Shown piece by piece: positions 32,138 through 40,536 of a DNA stretch of 40,591 nt. Origin of the DNA: Anaerolineales bacterium (GTDB lineage: Bacteria; Chloroflexota; Anaerolineae; Anaerolineales; UBA11858). The DNA is taken from positions 1 through 40,591 of the forward strand of contig JADHTJ010000025.1 of NCBI GenBank assembly GCA_016785015.1, in the 5' to 3' direction. Each line of letters starts with the position of its first letter. The first letter of the stretch is position 1. The position numbers and the translations under genes were made by a program. A model generated the notes under the pieces. It had not been told where the DNA came from, did not search any database, and saw only the letters and a list, made by a program, of their open reading frames with translations.

Positions 32138-32725
32138 ATGAACCAGCCAGATTTAGGCATTACAATCGCTGATCTGCGAACACAAAAGGGTCTCACACAA
32201 GAGAAATTAGCAGAGTACTGCGATATCAGCAAGCGCACAATCCAGCGCATTGAAAGTGGCGAGGTACAGCCGAGAGCATTCACCCTCAACAATCTGAGTA
32301 ATATTTTAGAGTTTGATTTTAATGAGGAGAATACCAACAACGAAACGATGTGGTTAACTGCCTTACATCTTAGCAGCGCGGTGTGTATCGTTTTTATCCC
32401 ATTGTGGATTTGGTCTCGCAAGAAGAAACATAGCAATAAGATCAATCAACACGGCCGGCATGTGCTCAATTTCCAGATCACAATCACTCTGATGCTGTTT
32501 GCGGCAATGTTTTTCATGTTCGTTTTAGCGAACGGGGTTTTCTTCTTTGAAGAGATCGGGCGCGGCATTTCTGATCTTTTCTTTACCAGCTTAACTTTCG
32601 CAGTGTCATTTCCATTTTTCTTGCTTTGGATGTTCGCCGTCTATCAGGCAGCCATCAACGCAGCCCGGGCATTGGCCGATAAACCCATTCGATATCGCTT
32701 GAGCCTTCCAATTTTGGCTCTTTGA
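32138..32725 (+). CDS. XRE-family HTH regulator fused to a DUF4870 membrane domain
   Basis: The 195-residue protein has an N-terminal Cro/C1-type helix-turn-helix (residues about 7-60: IADLRTQKGLTQEKLAEYC then RTIQRIESGEVQPR). Three membrane helices of the DUF4870 type follow (HLSSAVCIVFIPLWIW, HVLNFQITITLMLF, then LFFTSLTFAVSFPFFLL). It is therefore a membrane-tethered DNA-binding protein. The signal sensed is unknown. AAGGAG six bases before the ATG supports the start. A palindrome at the predicted transcription start suggests autoregulation. The last codons and stop lie inside an inverted repeat. Confidence 0.87.
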   Translation: MNQPDLGITIADLRTQKGLTQEKLAEYCDISKRTIQRIESGEVQPRAFTLNNLSNILEFDFNEENTNNETMWLTALHLSSAVCIVFIPLWIWSRKKKHSNKINQHGRHVLNFQITITLMLFAAMFFMFVLANGVFFFEEIGRGISDLFFTSLTFAVSFPFFLLWMFAVYQAAINAARALADKPIRYRLSLPILAL

Positions 32726-32812
32726 GATATTGTGGGGCGTGGGACACGGATCGCGCGGATTTCCACGGATTTTTTGTGCTTATATCCGTCGAATCCGTAA
32801 AGAGCCAAAATT
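32710..32812. repeat. Inverted repeat that includes the XRE gene stop codon
   Basis: Perfect 14-bp arms AATTTTGGCTCTTT (32710-32723) and its complement (32799-32812) flank about 75 bases. Inside are GGATT/CACGGATTTTTT repeat motifs of a kind common in several phyla. The left arm is the 3' end of the XRE gene. It may serve as terminator. Confidence 0.7.
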
Positions 32813-32868
32813 TTGAAGTGATCCTTCTCAACAATTCAGAATATCCACTGGCAACAAATTAATATAAG

Positions 32869-32896
32869 AACTCCGTGGAATTCGAACCTCGGAGTT
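32869..32896. terminator. Weak bidirectional terminator candidate
   Basis: AACTCCG (32869-32875) pairs with CGGAGTT (32890-32896), loop 14 bases, with T-rich sequence after it on both strands. It lies between the convergent XRE and phytoene synthase-like genes. The stem is short. Confidence 0.4.
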
Positions 32897-32933
32897 TTAT
32901 CTTGCAGGATTAAATATCTTGTCAATATTACAA

Positions 32934-33887
32934 TCAGCTGCTGGGGTTTAGCTCACAGGATTGATTCTGATTCCCAAACAACCTGCCGATTTTTTGTACA
33001 ACATGGCAGACAGAAACGGATACAACTAATTCCACTGATTTGAAGAACGTACCCAATTTACGTCTTTCAGCATACTCCGAGCGCAAAATATAGCCATCGT
33101 TCTCAATAGTATCCATTACACCTTCGAAACGAAGGCAATACAAATGGCCGGCGATCTTGCAGCGCAGCACATCCAAAGTGTCCAAATATTCTTTCCCTAA
33201 TGCGAAATAGCGTCGCGCAAGATCGATCTGGATCTTAACAAAACTTCTAAGAGCAACCGGCTCGCACAATGCGGCTAAACTTTGCAAATCTTCGGGGGCA
33301 ACACCTTGTTCAGAAAGGTATTCACTTGGGATGTTGATATAGCCTTCCTGGATATCATCGAGCATATCTCGCAGCATGTGCACAATGTGCGCAGCCGTGG
33401 CAGCCAAGTAGCGGCGTTCGTCTTCGGGATATTCATGACCATGCCCAATGAAATGCTGGATGGCATCGGTGACCGCGATACCTAAGCGATCGGAATACCA
33501 GGTTAGCTCTTCTTGGTTAATATAGCGATCTTTACGCCGGGCGTCGAATTCCAGAATGCTGAGGAAATTGCGCACGTAAGAGCGCAGCCCGCAGCTGCCT
33601 TCGCCATCATGACGAATCAGATCGGCGATGAGTTCTTCTTCGGGGGATAGATCATCAATTTGTAAACCATCACAAAGTTTAGACACCAGGTGGATTTGGC
33701 GGCTGATGAAGTCCATGCGTTCTGAACGGGTCTGACACTCTTCATCAATGACATTGTCTGCCCAGCGAAAGTAGCTGTAAGCGCGATAACAATCGTCTTC
33801 CATACCGCGGTCGACGAGCAAGTTGGCAGTGTAGTAGGTTTGTTTACTGCTGTTCCAGGTGATGGTGCGAGCGAGTTTGGCGGTCAT
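32934..33887 (-). CDS. Squalene/phytoene synthase-family protein
   Basis: The 317-residue protein has both Asp-rich motifs of trans-isoprenyl head-to-head synthases: DNVID at 44-48 and DMLDD at 174-178. YSDRLGIAVT and RRYFALGKEYL belong to the same fold. The family joins two GGPP or FPP molecules to phytoene or squalene. The CrtI-like gene directly upstream favours a carotenoid role. I chose the ATG at 33887; an upstream GTG (33929) would take its first codons from a hairpin repeat. No strong ribosome-binding site is seen. It is downstream of the desaturase gene, 115 bases away, with a hairpin repeat between. Confidence 0.85.
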   Translation of the reverse strand: MTAKLARTITWNSSKQTYYTANLLVDRGMEDDCYRAYSYFRWADNVIDEECQTRSERMDFISRQIHLVSKLCDGLQIDDLSPEEELIADLIRHDGEGSCGLRSYVRNFLSILEFDARRKDRYINQEELTWYSDRLGIAVTDAIQHFIGHGHEYPEDERRYLAATAAHIVHMLRDMLDDIQEGYINIPSEYLSEQGVAPEDLQSLAALCEPVALRSFVKIQIDLARRYFALGKEYLDTLDVLRCKIAGHLYCLRFEGVMDTIENDGYILRSEYAERRKLGTFFKSVELVVSVSVCHVVQKIGRLFGNQNQSCELNPSS

Positions 33888-33923
33888 TATTAGTACAAGT
33901 CTTTCACTAGAATTTAATTCGTG

Positions 33924-33994
33924 TTTCACCGCAGAGACGCGGAGTACGCTGAGTTTTTTTTATTCTCCGCGTCCTCTGTGTCTCCGCGGTGAAA
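33924..33994. repeat. CACCGC-GAGACGCGGAG hairpin repeat (second copy)
   Basis: TTTCACCGCAGAG at the left pairs with the complementary right end CTCCGCGGTGAAAA. It is a close relative of 12446-12524. It lies in the spacer between the desaturase and synthase genes and could uncouple their expression. Confidence 0.75.
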
Positions 33995-34002
33995 ATATAC
34001 AA

Positions 34003-35523
34003 TTAGGCGATTACGGGCGCAGGAACATCTACAGACTGCGGCGATTCTTGTTCTCTTAGGATGCGCTCGGAGACGAGTTTGGCAGACACCAGCACCGTGG
34101 GCAAACCTGTGCCTGGGTGGGTGCTGGCCCCCACAAAGTACAGATTCTTGTAACGTTTATGGCGGTTGTTGGGGCGCATATAGCCCATCTGCAGCAGATC
34201 GTGACTGAGTCCATGCGCTGATCCTTTGGTCAGGTTGTAGCGGTTCTGCCAATATTGCGGAGTCAGGCTGATCTCAAACTTGGTATGTTCTTCCAGGTCG
34301 GTGATACCCAAACGCTCAAGGCGCTGCAAAACAAATTGCTTGCACTCTTTCTTGATCCGGGGCCAATCTTGCGTGTCATCATCGGTCAGATGCCCTATGG
34401 GGACAGCGATCATCAGGGTTTCCTGTCCCTCGGGCGCCATGGATGGATCAACACGAGCGGGTGCGTGAATATAAAAGCTGGGCTCATCGGCCACAGTGCG
34501 TCCATCGAAGAGGGCATCAAAACTCTCGCGGTAATCTTCAGCGATGAAGAGATTGTGCGGTCCCAATTGTGGATATTGCTTATCCAGACCCAACAGGAAA
34601 ACCAGGGCTGAGCAACCATACTTTTTGTCGTCCAATTTGTCAGCGGTGCCGTCATCGGGCAATAGATTTCGGTAGACATAGGGCAAATCGGCGTTGGCAA
34701 TGATCGTATCGGCGCACAGTTCTTTGCCATCATCGAGGATGATGCCAGTTGCGCGTTTCCCGTCGACAACAATCTTTTCAACAGCAGTATCAAAAACAAA
34801 CTTCACGCCCCATTTTCGGGCTATCTTCTCCAGGGCTTGGATGACACTGTACATGCCGCCCTTGGGGAACCAAACCCCGTCAGCAAGTTCTGTGTACTGC
34901 ATCAAGGAGAAAATTGCGGGGGCTTCGCAGGGATTGACACCCATATACATATTTTGAAAAGTAAAGGCAATTTTCAGGCGCTCGTCGCGAAAGTATTTGC
35001 GGATATGGTTGAAGTGTTTTTTGAGGGCCTTCAAGCGCAGCATCAGCGCCAGATTCTTGAGGGTAAAGAATTGATACCAATGATCAAAGGGTCTTTGCAC
35101 AACATTGGGCACAGCCTGCTCATAGTGATAGCGGCCTTCATTCAAATAACGAATATACTCACCAAAACTGCCTGGTTCTATTGCTTCAAGCTGATCTTGC
35201 ATAGCCTTGAGATCTGAGGTCGGGCGGATGATGGTGTCATCATCAAAGTGGATCTGATACGTAGGATCTATGCGCACTAGATCGACGTGATCTTCGATGC
35301 GCTCCCCCAACTCTGCGAAAACTTGTTTGTAGAGCTCTGGCATCAAGAACAGGGTCGGGCCGGTGTCAAAGCGATGGCCGTCTTTCTCGATGACATTACA
35401 GCGCCCCCCCGCGCGCTGGCACTTTTCAATTACCGTGACACTTAACCCATTTTGGGCCAGTCGGATCGCTGCAGCGATTCCACCGATCCCTGCCCCGATT
35501 ACTATTGCTCGTTGGTCTTGCAT
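34003..35523 (-). CDS. CrtI-type phytoene desaturase family protein
   Basis: The 506-residue flavoprotein has an N-terminal FAD motif GAGIGGIAAAIRLAQNG, then RAGGRCNVIEKDGHRFDTGPTL. The C-terminal CrtI signature is LYFVGASTHPGTGLPTVL. CrtI enzymes introduce double bonds into phytoene; related enzymes act on diapophytoene or isomerise. GGAG six bases before the ATG at 35523 favours it over the ATG at 35535. It is the first gene of a minus-strand pair with the synthase-like gene. Cyclases or ketolases are not in the window, so the end product is unknown. Confidence 0.92.
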   Translation of the reverse strand: MQDQRAIVIGAGIGGIAAAIRLAQNGLSVTVIEKCQRAGGRCNVIEKDGHRFDTGPTLFLMPELYKQVFAELGERIEDHVDLVRIDPTYQIHFDDDTIIRPTSDLKAMQDQLEAIEPGSFGEYIRYLNEGRYHYEQAVPNVVQRPFDHWYQFFTLKNLALMLRLKALKKHFNHIRKYFRDERLKIAFTFQNMYMGVNPCEAPAIFSLMQYTELADGVWFPKGGMYSVIQALEKIARKWGVKFVFDTAVEKIVVDGKRATGIILDDGKELCADTIIANADLPYVYRNLLPDDGTADKLDDKKYGCSALVFLLGLDKQYPQLGPHNLFIAEDYRESFDALFDGRTVADEPSFYIHAPARVDPSMAPEGQETLMIAVPIGHLTDDDTQDWPRIKKECKQFVLQRLERLGITDLEEHTKFEISLTPQYWQNRYNLTKGSAHGLSHDLLQMGYMRPNNRHKRYKNLYFVGASTHPGTGLPTVLVSAKLVSERILREQESPQSVDVPAPVIA

Positions 35524-35597
35524 CCTTTTCTCCATTGATATCTTTGGTGTGTTTCTCTCTGATGTATACGCAAGATCAGGGAAAAAGTCTCAAACTT

Positions 35598-35673
35598 AAC
35601 GCAAAGACGCAGAGACGCAAAGCCACCGAGCAATTTTTATATTTGACACTCCGCGCCCTTGCGTCTTTGCGTT
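35598..35673. repeat. AACGCAAAGACGC hairpin repeat
   Basis: Perfect 13-bp arms (35598-35610 and 35661-35673) with a 50-base interior. It lies in the divergent spacer between the CrtI-like and FGE-like genes, so it overlaps the promoter zone of at least one of them. It is loosely related to the GAGACGCGGAG repeats. Confidence 0.75.
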
Positions 35674-35708
35674 TATTCCAATCTGAACATTCTGGGCACA
35701 ATGCTGGT

Positions 35709-36662
35709 ATGCATAGCACGATGAAATCTAGAAACAAAAAATATTTGTGGCTATTTCTCCTCCTTTTATTGGGGATAGGTGTCTGCGCCTCTACCACCTA
35801 TGGCGCGCCGCCTATCCCCTCTAACATTCCCAGCATTGCACCCACGCCAACGGCCAAAGAACTCATCCAGGGTACGACCCAGACTCGTTCAGCCGATGGC
35901 ATGATCATGGTTTACGTCCCTCCTGGTGAGTTTCTTATGGGCTCAGATGAAGCGGATGGGACAAAATTAGGCGTAAGGATCTATGATAACGAATTTCCCA
36001 AACATGAAGTAGCTGTATCTGGGTTCTGGATCGATCAGACAGAGATCACCAACGCCCAATATGATCTCTGCTTCCAAGATGGACATTGTTCTGCGCCAAA
36101 GGATTTCAGCTCAAGGAGGCGCGACTCTTATTATGGTGATCCTGCTTTTGCAGATTATCCCGTCATCAATGTGACCTGGTACCAGGCTGTGGCATACTGT
36201 ACCTGGGCTGGAGCACGATTACCCAAAGAACCAGAGTGGGCTTTCGCTGCCCGCGGACCAGACTCGCTTTACTATCCCTGGGGAAACGTATTTGATACCC
36301 CTCTCGCGAATTACTGTGACGCAAGCTGTGATATGTCCCATCCCGACCCCAGCATGGATGACGGATTCCCTGACACATCTCCCGTGGGGAATTACCCCGC
36401 TGGTGCCAGTTGGGTTGGCGCATTAGATTTGCTCGGCAACGTCTGGGAGTGGAATTGGGATTGGCATAAGCTTTACGAAGGCCATGAATGGTTAGAGCAC
36501 CCCAACAATCAATCGCAAGAGGATTATCGCCTACTGCGCGGCGGCAGTTGGGATACAACCTGGGGTCACGCGCGCAGTTCTTTCCGCAACTGGTACTTGC
36601 CTGATCAATATGAGAATAGCATTGGGTTTAGGTGTGCTCAAGATTTCATCATCAATGAATAA
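35709..36662 (+). CDS. Exported FGE-sulfatase-domain (SUMF1-like) protein
   Basis: The 317-residue protein has a hydrophobic signal (YLWLFLLLLLGIGVCAS), a Pro/Thr linker, then a formylglycine-generating-enzyme-type fold: VYVPPGEFLMGSDE, FWIDQTEITNAQY, ARLPKEPEWAFAARG, LGNVWEWNWDW, LLRGGSWDTTWGHAR and IGFRCAQD. The paired catalytic cysteines of true FGE are not seen (only the GFRCA Cys). It is more likely a structural, binding or nonheme-type member, as with many bacterial SUMF1-like proteins. The start is uncertain: ATG 35709 or 35721, neither with a strong ribosome-binding site; the longer ORF from 35505 includes repeat DNA and is unlikely. It is divergent from the CrtI-like gene. Confidence 0.83.
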   Translation: MHSTMKSRNKKYLWLFLLLLLGIGVCASTTYGAPPIPSNIPSIAPTPTAKELIQGTTQTRSADGMIMVYVPPGEFLMGSDEADGTKLGVRIYDNEFPKHEVAVSGFWIDQTEITNAQYDLCFQDGHCSAPKDFSSRRRDSYYGDPAFADYPVINVTWYQAVAYCTWAGARLPKEPEWAFAARGPDSLYYPWGNVFDTPLANYCDASCDMSHPDPSMDDGFPDTSPVGNYPAGASWVGALDLLGNVWEWNWDWHKLYEGHEWLEHPNNQSQEDYRLLRGGSWDTTWGHARSSFRNWYLPDQYENSIGFRCAQDFIINE

Positions 36663-36698
36663 TGCAAGAATCTGAAAATACTAATGATTGGAGTTACG

Positions 36699-38171
36699 AT
36701 GTTCCAAAGAACAATTCAAATTATGAGCTGTTGTATCATGATAGTCATAACTGCAGGTTGTGACCGGGTGATCACAGAACCAACTTCTCGTTCAGAAACT
36801 GACGCAGCAGTGCCAGTTCCAACCTCCACAATTGTTGAACCGACTGAAATTTTACCCACAGCAACCCTCGAGCCATCAGCGCCTGTTATTACTGGACTGG
36901 TCGATCAAACCATCAATGACGGCGAACAATTTGGAAAATTTAAATTATCGGATTTCGTCTTGGATGAAGATCATTTACCCGCTGGGATAAAATGGCAAGT
37001 CTCGGGTAATCAAGAGATCAACATCCGTGATATTGGGGGCATCTTGTTTATTTCCCCACCTGACCCCGAGTGGTCTGGATCGGAAACTTTCCTTTTCGAA
37101 GCCTGCGATTTCGATGACCTTTGCGACAGCGCAGAAATCGTTTTTACTGTGCTCGATGAAAACGATCCACCCGTAATTAATATCACTGACCAGATTGTCC
37201 AATCGGGCGGCACTTTCGGAGAAATCGTTTTAGGAGATGCGGCTGACGATTCCGACCACCCAAATGCAGAATTCAATTGGCAAATTTCAGGTAACAGTGA
37301 ACTCAAAATACAAGAAGCTGAAGGCACAGTCTCTGTAACATTGCCCAATGAAAATTGGACCGGAAGAGAAACGATCCGCTTTGAAGCATGCGATCCTGGT
37401 GGAGTCTGCGGCTATAAAGCTGTTCAATATGTTTTACTCGGCAAATCTGATGTTGCTGTAACTTACATTGGCAATGCCGGCTTCATGATCACAACCAGTG
37501 AAAAGAAAATCCTTGTGGATGCCCTATTTCGAGGATTGGAGGCACAATACGCCCTACCACAACCCATCATCACTCTGTTAGAAAACGCCCAACCGCCCTT
37601 TGATAATGTGGACCTGGTGCTTGCTACTCACATCCATTATGATCATTTCGATGCTGACATTGTACAAATGTATATGGAAAACAACCCCAATGCCATTTTC
37701 GTTTCAACCAAAGATGCGGTAAGTCAACCACGCTCTATTCCTGAGATAGAGGACAGACTCATTTCAATAGATTTGCGGGATTATGAGAGCACTGAACTCA
37801 ACGTGAATGGCATTGATATCGAGGCGCTATATCTCACCCATGGAGAACGACCAGCAAACCTTGGATACATTATTAGTGTTGGTGAGACAAAGTTTTTCCA
37901 TACAGGCGATTTATATGTCGAATTGGTCGATGTCGATTACCTTGAGGCCTATGGCGTACATCAAAAAGAAATCGATATTGCCTTCGTGCCCATTTTTTCG
38001 CTCACATCGACAAGCAATCACCAAGAAATATTTGCTGGCATCCAGGCACGATACCTGGTTCTCCAGCATTATTTTTACCCAACCTTTAATGCAGATCTCA
38101 GCCTGATGGATGACGTATTCCCCAATGCTATTATCTTCAATAATGAGTTAGAAAACTGGGTTATGCCATAA
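36699..38171 (+). CDS. Lipoprotein with two Ig-like repeats and a metallo-beta-lactamase fold
   Basis: The 490-residue protein has a lipoprotein signal ending ITAGC, a Thr/Pro linker, and two tandem repeats of about 90 residues (WQVSGNQEINIRD / WQISGNSELKIQE; FLFEACDFDDLCD / IRFEACDPGGVCG). A UlaG-like MBL domain follows. Zn ligands are His311, His313, Asp315 and His316 (HIHYDH); LTHGERP and HTGDLY supply others. It should be an extracytoplasmic metal-dependent hydrolase of unknown substrate. GGAG five bases before the ATG at 36699 decides the start over the ATG at 36684. The repeats probably present the enzyme away from the membrane. Confidence 0.85.
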   Translation: MFQRTIQIMSCCIMIVITAGCDRVITEPTSRSETDAAVPVPTSTIVEPTEILPTATLEPSAPVITGLVDQTINDGEQFGKFKLSDFVLDEDHLPAGIKWQVSGNQEINIRDIGGILFISPPDPEWSGSETFLFEACDFDDLCDSAEIVFTVLDENDPPVINITDQIVQSGGTFGEIVLGDAADDSDHPNAEFNWQISGNSELKIQEAEGTVSVTLPNENWTGRETIRFEACDPGGVCGYKAVQYVLLGKSDVAVTYIGNAGFMITTSEKKILVDALFRGLEAQYALPQPIITLLENAQPPFDNVDLVLATHIHYDHFDADIVQMYMENNPNAIFVSTKDAVSQPRSIPEIEDRLISIDLRDYESTELNVNGIDIEALYLTHGERPANLGYIISVGETKFFHTGDLYVELVDVDYLEAYGVHQKEIDIAFVPIFSLTSTSNHQEIFAGIQARYLVLQHYFYPTFNADLSLMDDVFPNAIIFNNELENWVMP

Positions 38172-38279
38172 ACTTCTCCAACCAAAACAATACTTTAGTA
38201 GGGGTTAGTGTAGTTCTTCAGGAGCGTGCCAGTTTCTCGCGCTTGCCTTATGATGAAATGACCACAGAGCTTTCATCTA

Positions 38280-39257
38280 ATGAAACAATATTCTGTTTTC
38301 GCAATACTTTTGACATTTATTTGCTCATCCTGTATTCCAGACTCTCACACAGGTGCATCTATTTCCACACCTCAAATTGTCTACGTAACCTATACCCCAC
38401 AGATTGTTAACGTCACCGCCACCCCTGAACCCAATGACATTTCTACTCCAGGGGATCATATCGTTCATCTGGACGTCAATGGTACTGAAAGATTTTTCAA
38501 CCTGCACATTCCATCAAGTTACAATCCCAATAATGCATATGCCCTGGTGTTTGACCTACACGGTTTCAGCGGATCAGCCCGCTCACAGATGGGCTTGAGT
38601 TTCATGTGGGCTGAGGGCGATAAAAAAGGTTTCATTGTGGTAAATCCCCAGGGATTAGGGGATCCACCCCTGTGGATCGATTTCTATCCCGGCGAGGTTG
38701 GCGAAGCCCAAATCGCATTTTTCGAAGCGATGATCGCTCATTTAGCCAAAAACTTAAACATTGACCCCAGCCGCATCTACGTAACGGGCATGTCTAATGG
38801 CGGCGTGATGTCAAATTACTTGGGCTGCGAAATGGCCGATACCTTCGCGGCCATCGCACCCGTTGCCGGTGGCCACAACAGCATCGAGACTTGCCAACCG
38901 CAGAATCCCATCTCAGTGATTGCAGTGCATGGCACAGACGACAGGCACATTCCCTACGAGAGCAGCAATCCCTATTCGGTCACGGCGCGCTATTACTCTC
39001 AGGCTTGGGCCCAACGCAATGGGTGTGACGAAGTTCCAATCGTCGAAGCGATCACGGATAAAGTCACGAAGGAAAGTTGGCCCAATTGCGCCGAAAATGT
39101 GGCAGTCGTGTTATATACCGTAGAAGGCGGCCGTCACGAATGGCCCGGATCGGCATACGGTCCAGGCCCCTACCCCGAAGGCTTGCAGCCGGAATTCTAT
39201 GCTAGTGAAATTATCTGGGAGTTCTTTTCCCAGCATACAAAACCGAATGTTGATTAA
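38280..39257 (+). CDS. CE1/PHB-depolymerase-like esterase lipoprotein (array member 1)
   Basis: The 325-residue protein has a lipoprotein signal (LTFICSSC), a short Thr/Pro linker and an alpha/beta-hydrolase of the LpqC/feruloyl-esterase type. The triad is Ser172 (GMSNGG), Asp220 or Asp221 (GTDDRHIP) and His286 (GRHEWPG). Such enzymes cleave feruloyl or acetyl esters on plant polysaccharides, or polyhydroxyalkanoates. The C-terminal AYGPGPYPEGLQPEFYASE block recurs in the next gene, so the two arose by duplication. No strong ribosome-binding site precedes the ATG. The stretch 38172-38279 before it shows no other feature. Confidence 0.88.
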   Translation: MKQYSVFAILLTFICSSCIPDSHTGASISTPQIVYVTYTPQIVNVTATPEPNDISTPGDHIVHLDVNGTERFFNLHIPSSYNPNNAYALVFDLHGFSGSARSQMGLSFMWAEGDKKGFIVVNPQGLGDPPLWIDFYPGEVGEAQIAFFEAMIAHLAKNLNIDPSRIYVTGMSNGGVMSNYLGCEMADTFAAIAPVAGGHNSIETCQPQNPISVIAVHGTDDRHIPYESSNPYSVTARYYSQAWAQRNGCDEVPIVEAITDKVTKESWPNCAENVAVVLYTVEGGRHEWPGSAYGPGPYPEGLQPEFYASEIIWEFFSQHTKPNVD

Positions 39258-39279
39258 ACATCAACAGAAAGGAATCAAC

Positions 39280-40536
39280 GTGAAACATAACTCATTAATC
39301 TTCGCCATCATTGTCGTACTTCTTGTTGTGGGTTGCAGTCCAACTGAATCGCCAGAGCCAGAAATCACCACGGCCGCAATCGTTGAAGAACCTACGATAG
39401 AGCCAACGCCGGAGATCGCCCAGCTTTATCAGATCCCAGACGATTACGATATCACCATTAAGGTCTACGGCATCGAGCGCACTTTTCTGCTGCACGTGCC
39501 GCCGGGATATCAGCCTGGCGAACCGGCACCACTGGTGTTCAACTTGCATGGGGCAGGCGGATCAGCACACGGGCAGGCCAACCGCAGCTTTATGAACGAC
39601 AAAGCTAATCTAGAAAATTTCCTGGTCGTTTACCCCCAGGCTTTGCACGAGCCGGCCACCTGGCTGGGTCCTGTCTCTGGGCCAGCCAGCGCAAACGACA
39701 ACCACTTCTTCGATGAGATGGTCGAATATCTCAGCGCCGAAATGAGCATCGATGCCCAGCGCATCTATGTCGCCGGGATCTCCAACGGCGGCACGATGGC
39801 CAATCATTTAGGCTGCTATCTATCCGATAAGATCGCCGCAGTTGCAGCTGTGGCGGCTGGGAACGCCCACCCAGCGGGATGTTTCCTGGAGAAACCTGTC
39901 TCTGTGATCGTGTTTCATGGCACCGATGACGTGGTCATTCCCCTTGAGGGTGACGGCGGCAATACAGCGGCGGTGCAATACTGGGTGGAGGCCTGGGCTG
40001 ACTCAAATGAGTGCAACCTGTCTCCGAGCGTCGATCAGGATAATGAAGATTTCAAGCACGAAACTTGGAGCGACTGCGCGGGAAATTCTGAAGTCACCTT
40101 CTACACCGACAAAGGCGGGCTCCATGAATGGCCGGGTTCGGCCTATGGACCCGGGCCATATCAAGAAGGGCTAGAGCCTGATCTTTACGCCACCGACCTG
40201 ATCTGGGAATTCTTTGATGCGCACCCTAAATCCGAGCAAGTCATCAATGAGCCATCAATTGATCCAGCAATATTAGCACGCTACGAAAACCCCGGCGACT
40301 ATGTCGATATGCTCCCCGTGGATGGCTTTCCACGCTGGTTCACGCTGCATGTCCCCACAGGTTATGATCCTGAATTACCCACTCCCTTATTGGTGAACTT
40401 ACATGGCTACAGCAGCACGATGTTCGATCAACAGGAAGTCTCTGAAATGAACGCCAAGGCTGACCAGGAAGGTTTTGTCGTTGTGCACCCACAGGCTATC
40501 GGAGAGCCTGCCTCCTGGCATGGACCGCTCCCCTGA
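39280..40536 (+). CDS. Tandem-domain CE1-like esterase lipoprotein with a broken second domain
   Basis: The 418-residue ORF starts at the GTG at 39280, six bases after AAAGGA, and has a lipoprotein signal ending VVGC. Domain 1 is complete: Ser168 (GISNGG), Asp216 (GTDDVVIP), His282 (GLHEWPG). From about residue 340 a second copy of the domain begins (WFTLHVPTGYDP, LLVNLHGYSSTMF, VVVHPQAIGEPASWHGP) and is cut by TGA at 40534-40536 and TAA at 40540-40542. After these stops the same frame continues GQIDKDFFVILLEYLN to the window edge, as expected for the family. So the second domain is interrupted by two close nonsense codons and domain 1 can still be made. It is 22 bases after the first esterase gene. 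Confidence 0.87.
   Translation: MKHNSLIFAIIVVLLVVGCSPTESPEPEITTAAIVEEPTIEPTPEIAQLYQIPDDYDITIKVYGIERTFLLHVPPGYQPGEPAPLVFNLHGAGGSAHGQANRSFMNDKANLENFLVVYPQALHEPATWLGPVSGPASANDNHFFDEMVEYLSAEMSIDAQRIYVAGISNGGTMANHLGCYLSDKIAAVAAVAAGNAHPAGCFLEKPVSVIVFHGTDDVVIPLEGDGGNTAAVQYWVEAWADSNECNLSPSVDQDNEDFKHETWSDCAGNSEVTFYTDKGGLHEWPGSAYGPGPYQEGLEPDLYATDLIWEFFDAHPKSEQVINEPSIDPAILARYENPGDYVDMLPVDGFPRWFTLHVPTGYDPELPTPLLVNLHGYSSTMFDQQEVSEMNAKADQEGFVVVHPQAIGEPASWHGPLP

Noticed and set aside
35505..35708. N-terminal extension of the FGE-like protein
   Set aside because: It is translated from a hairpin repeat and from the antisense of the CrtI gene start. A signal peptide begins naturally after 35709.
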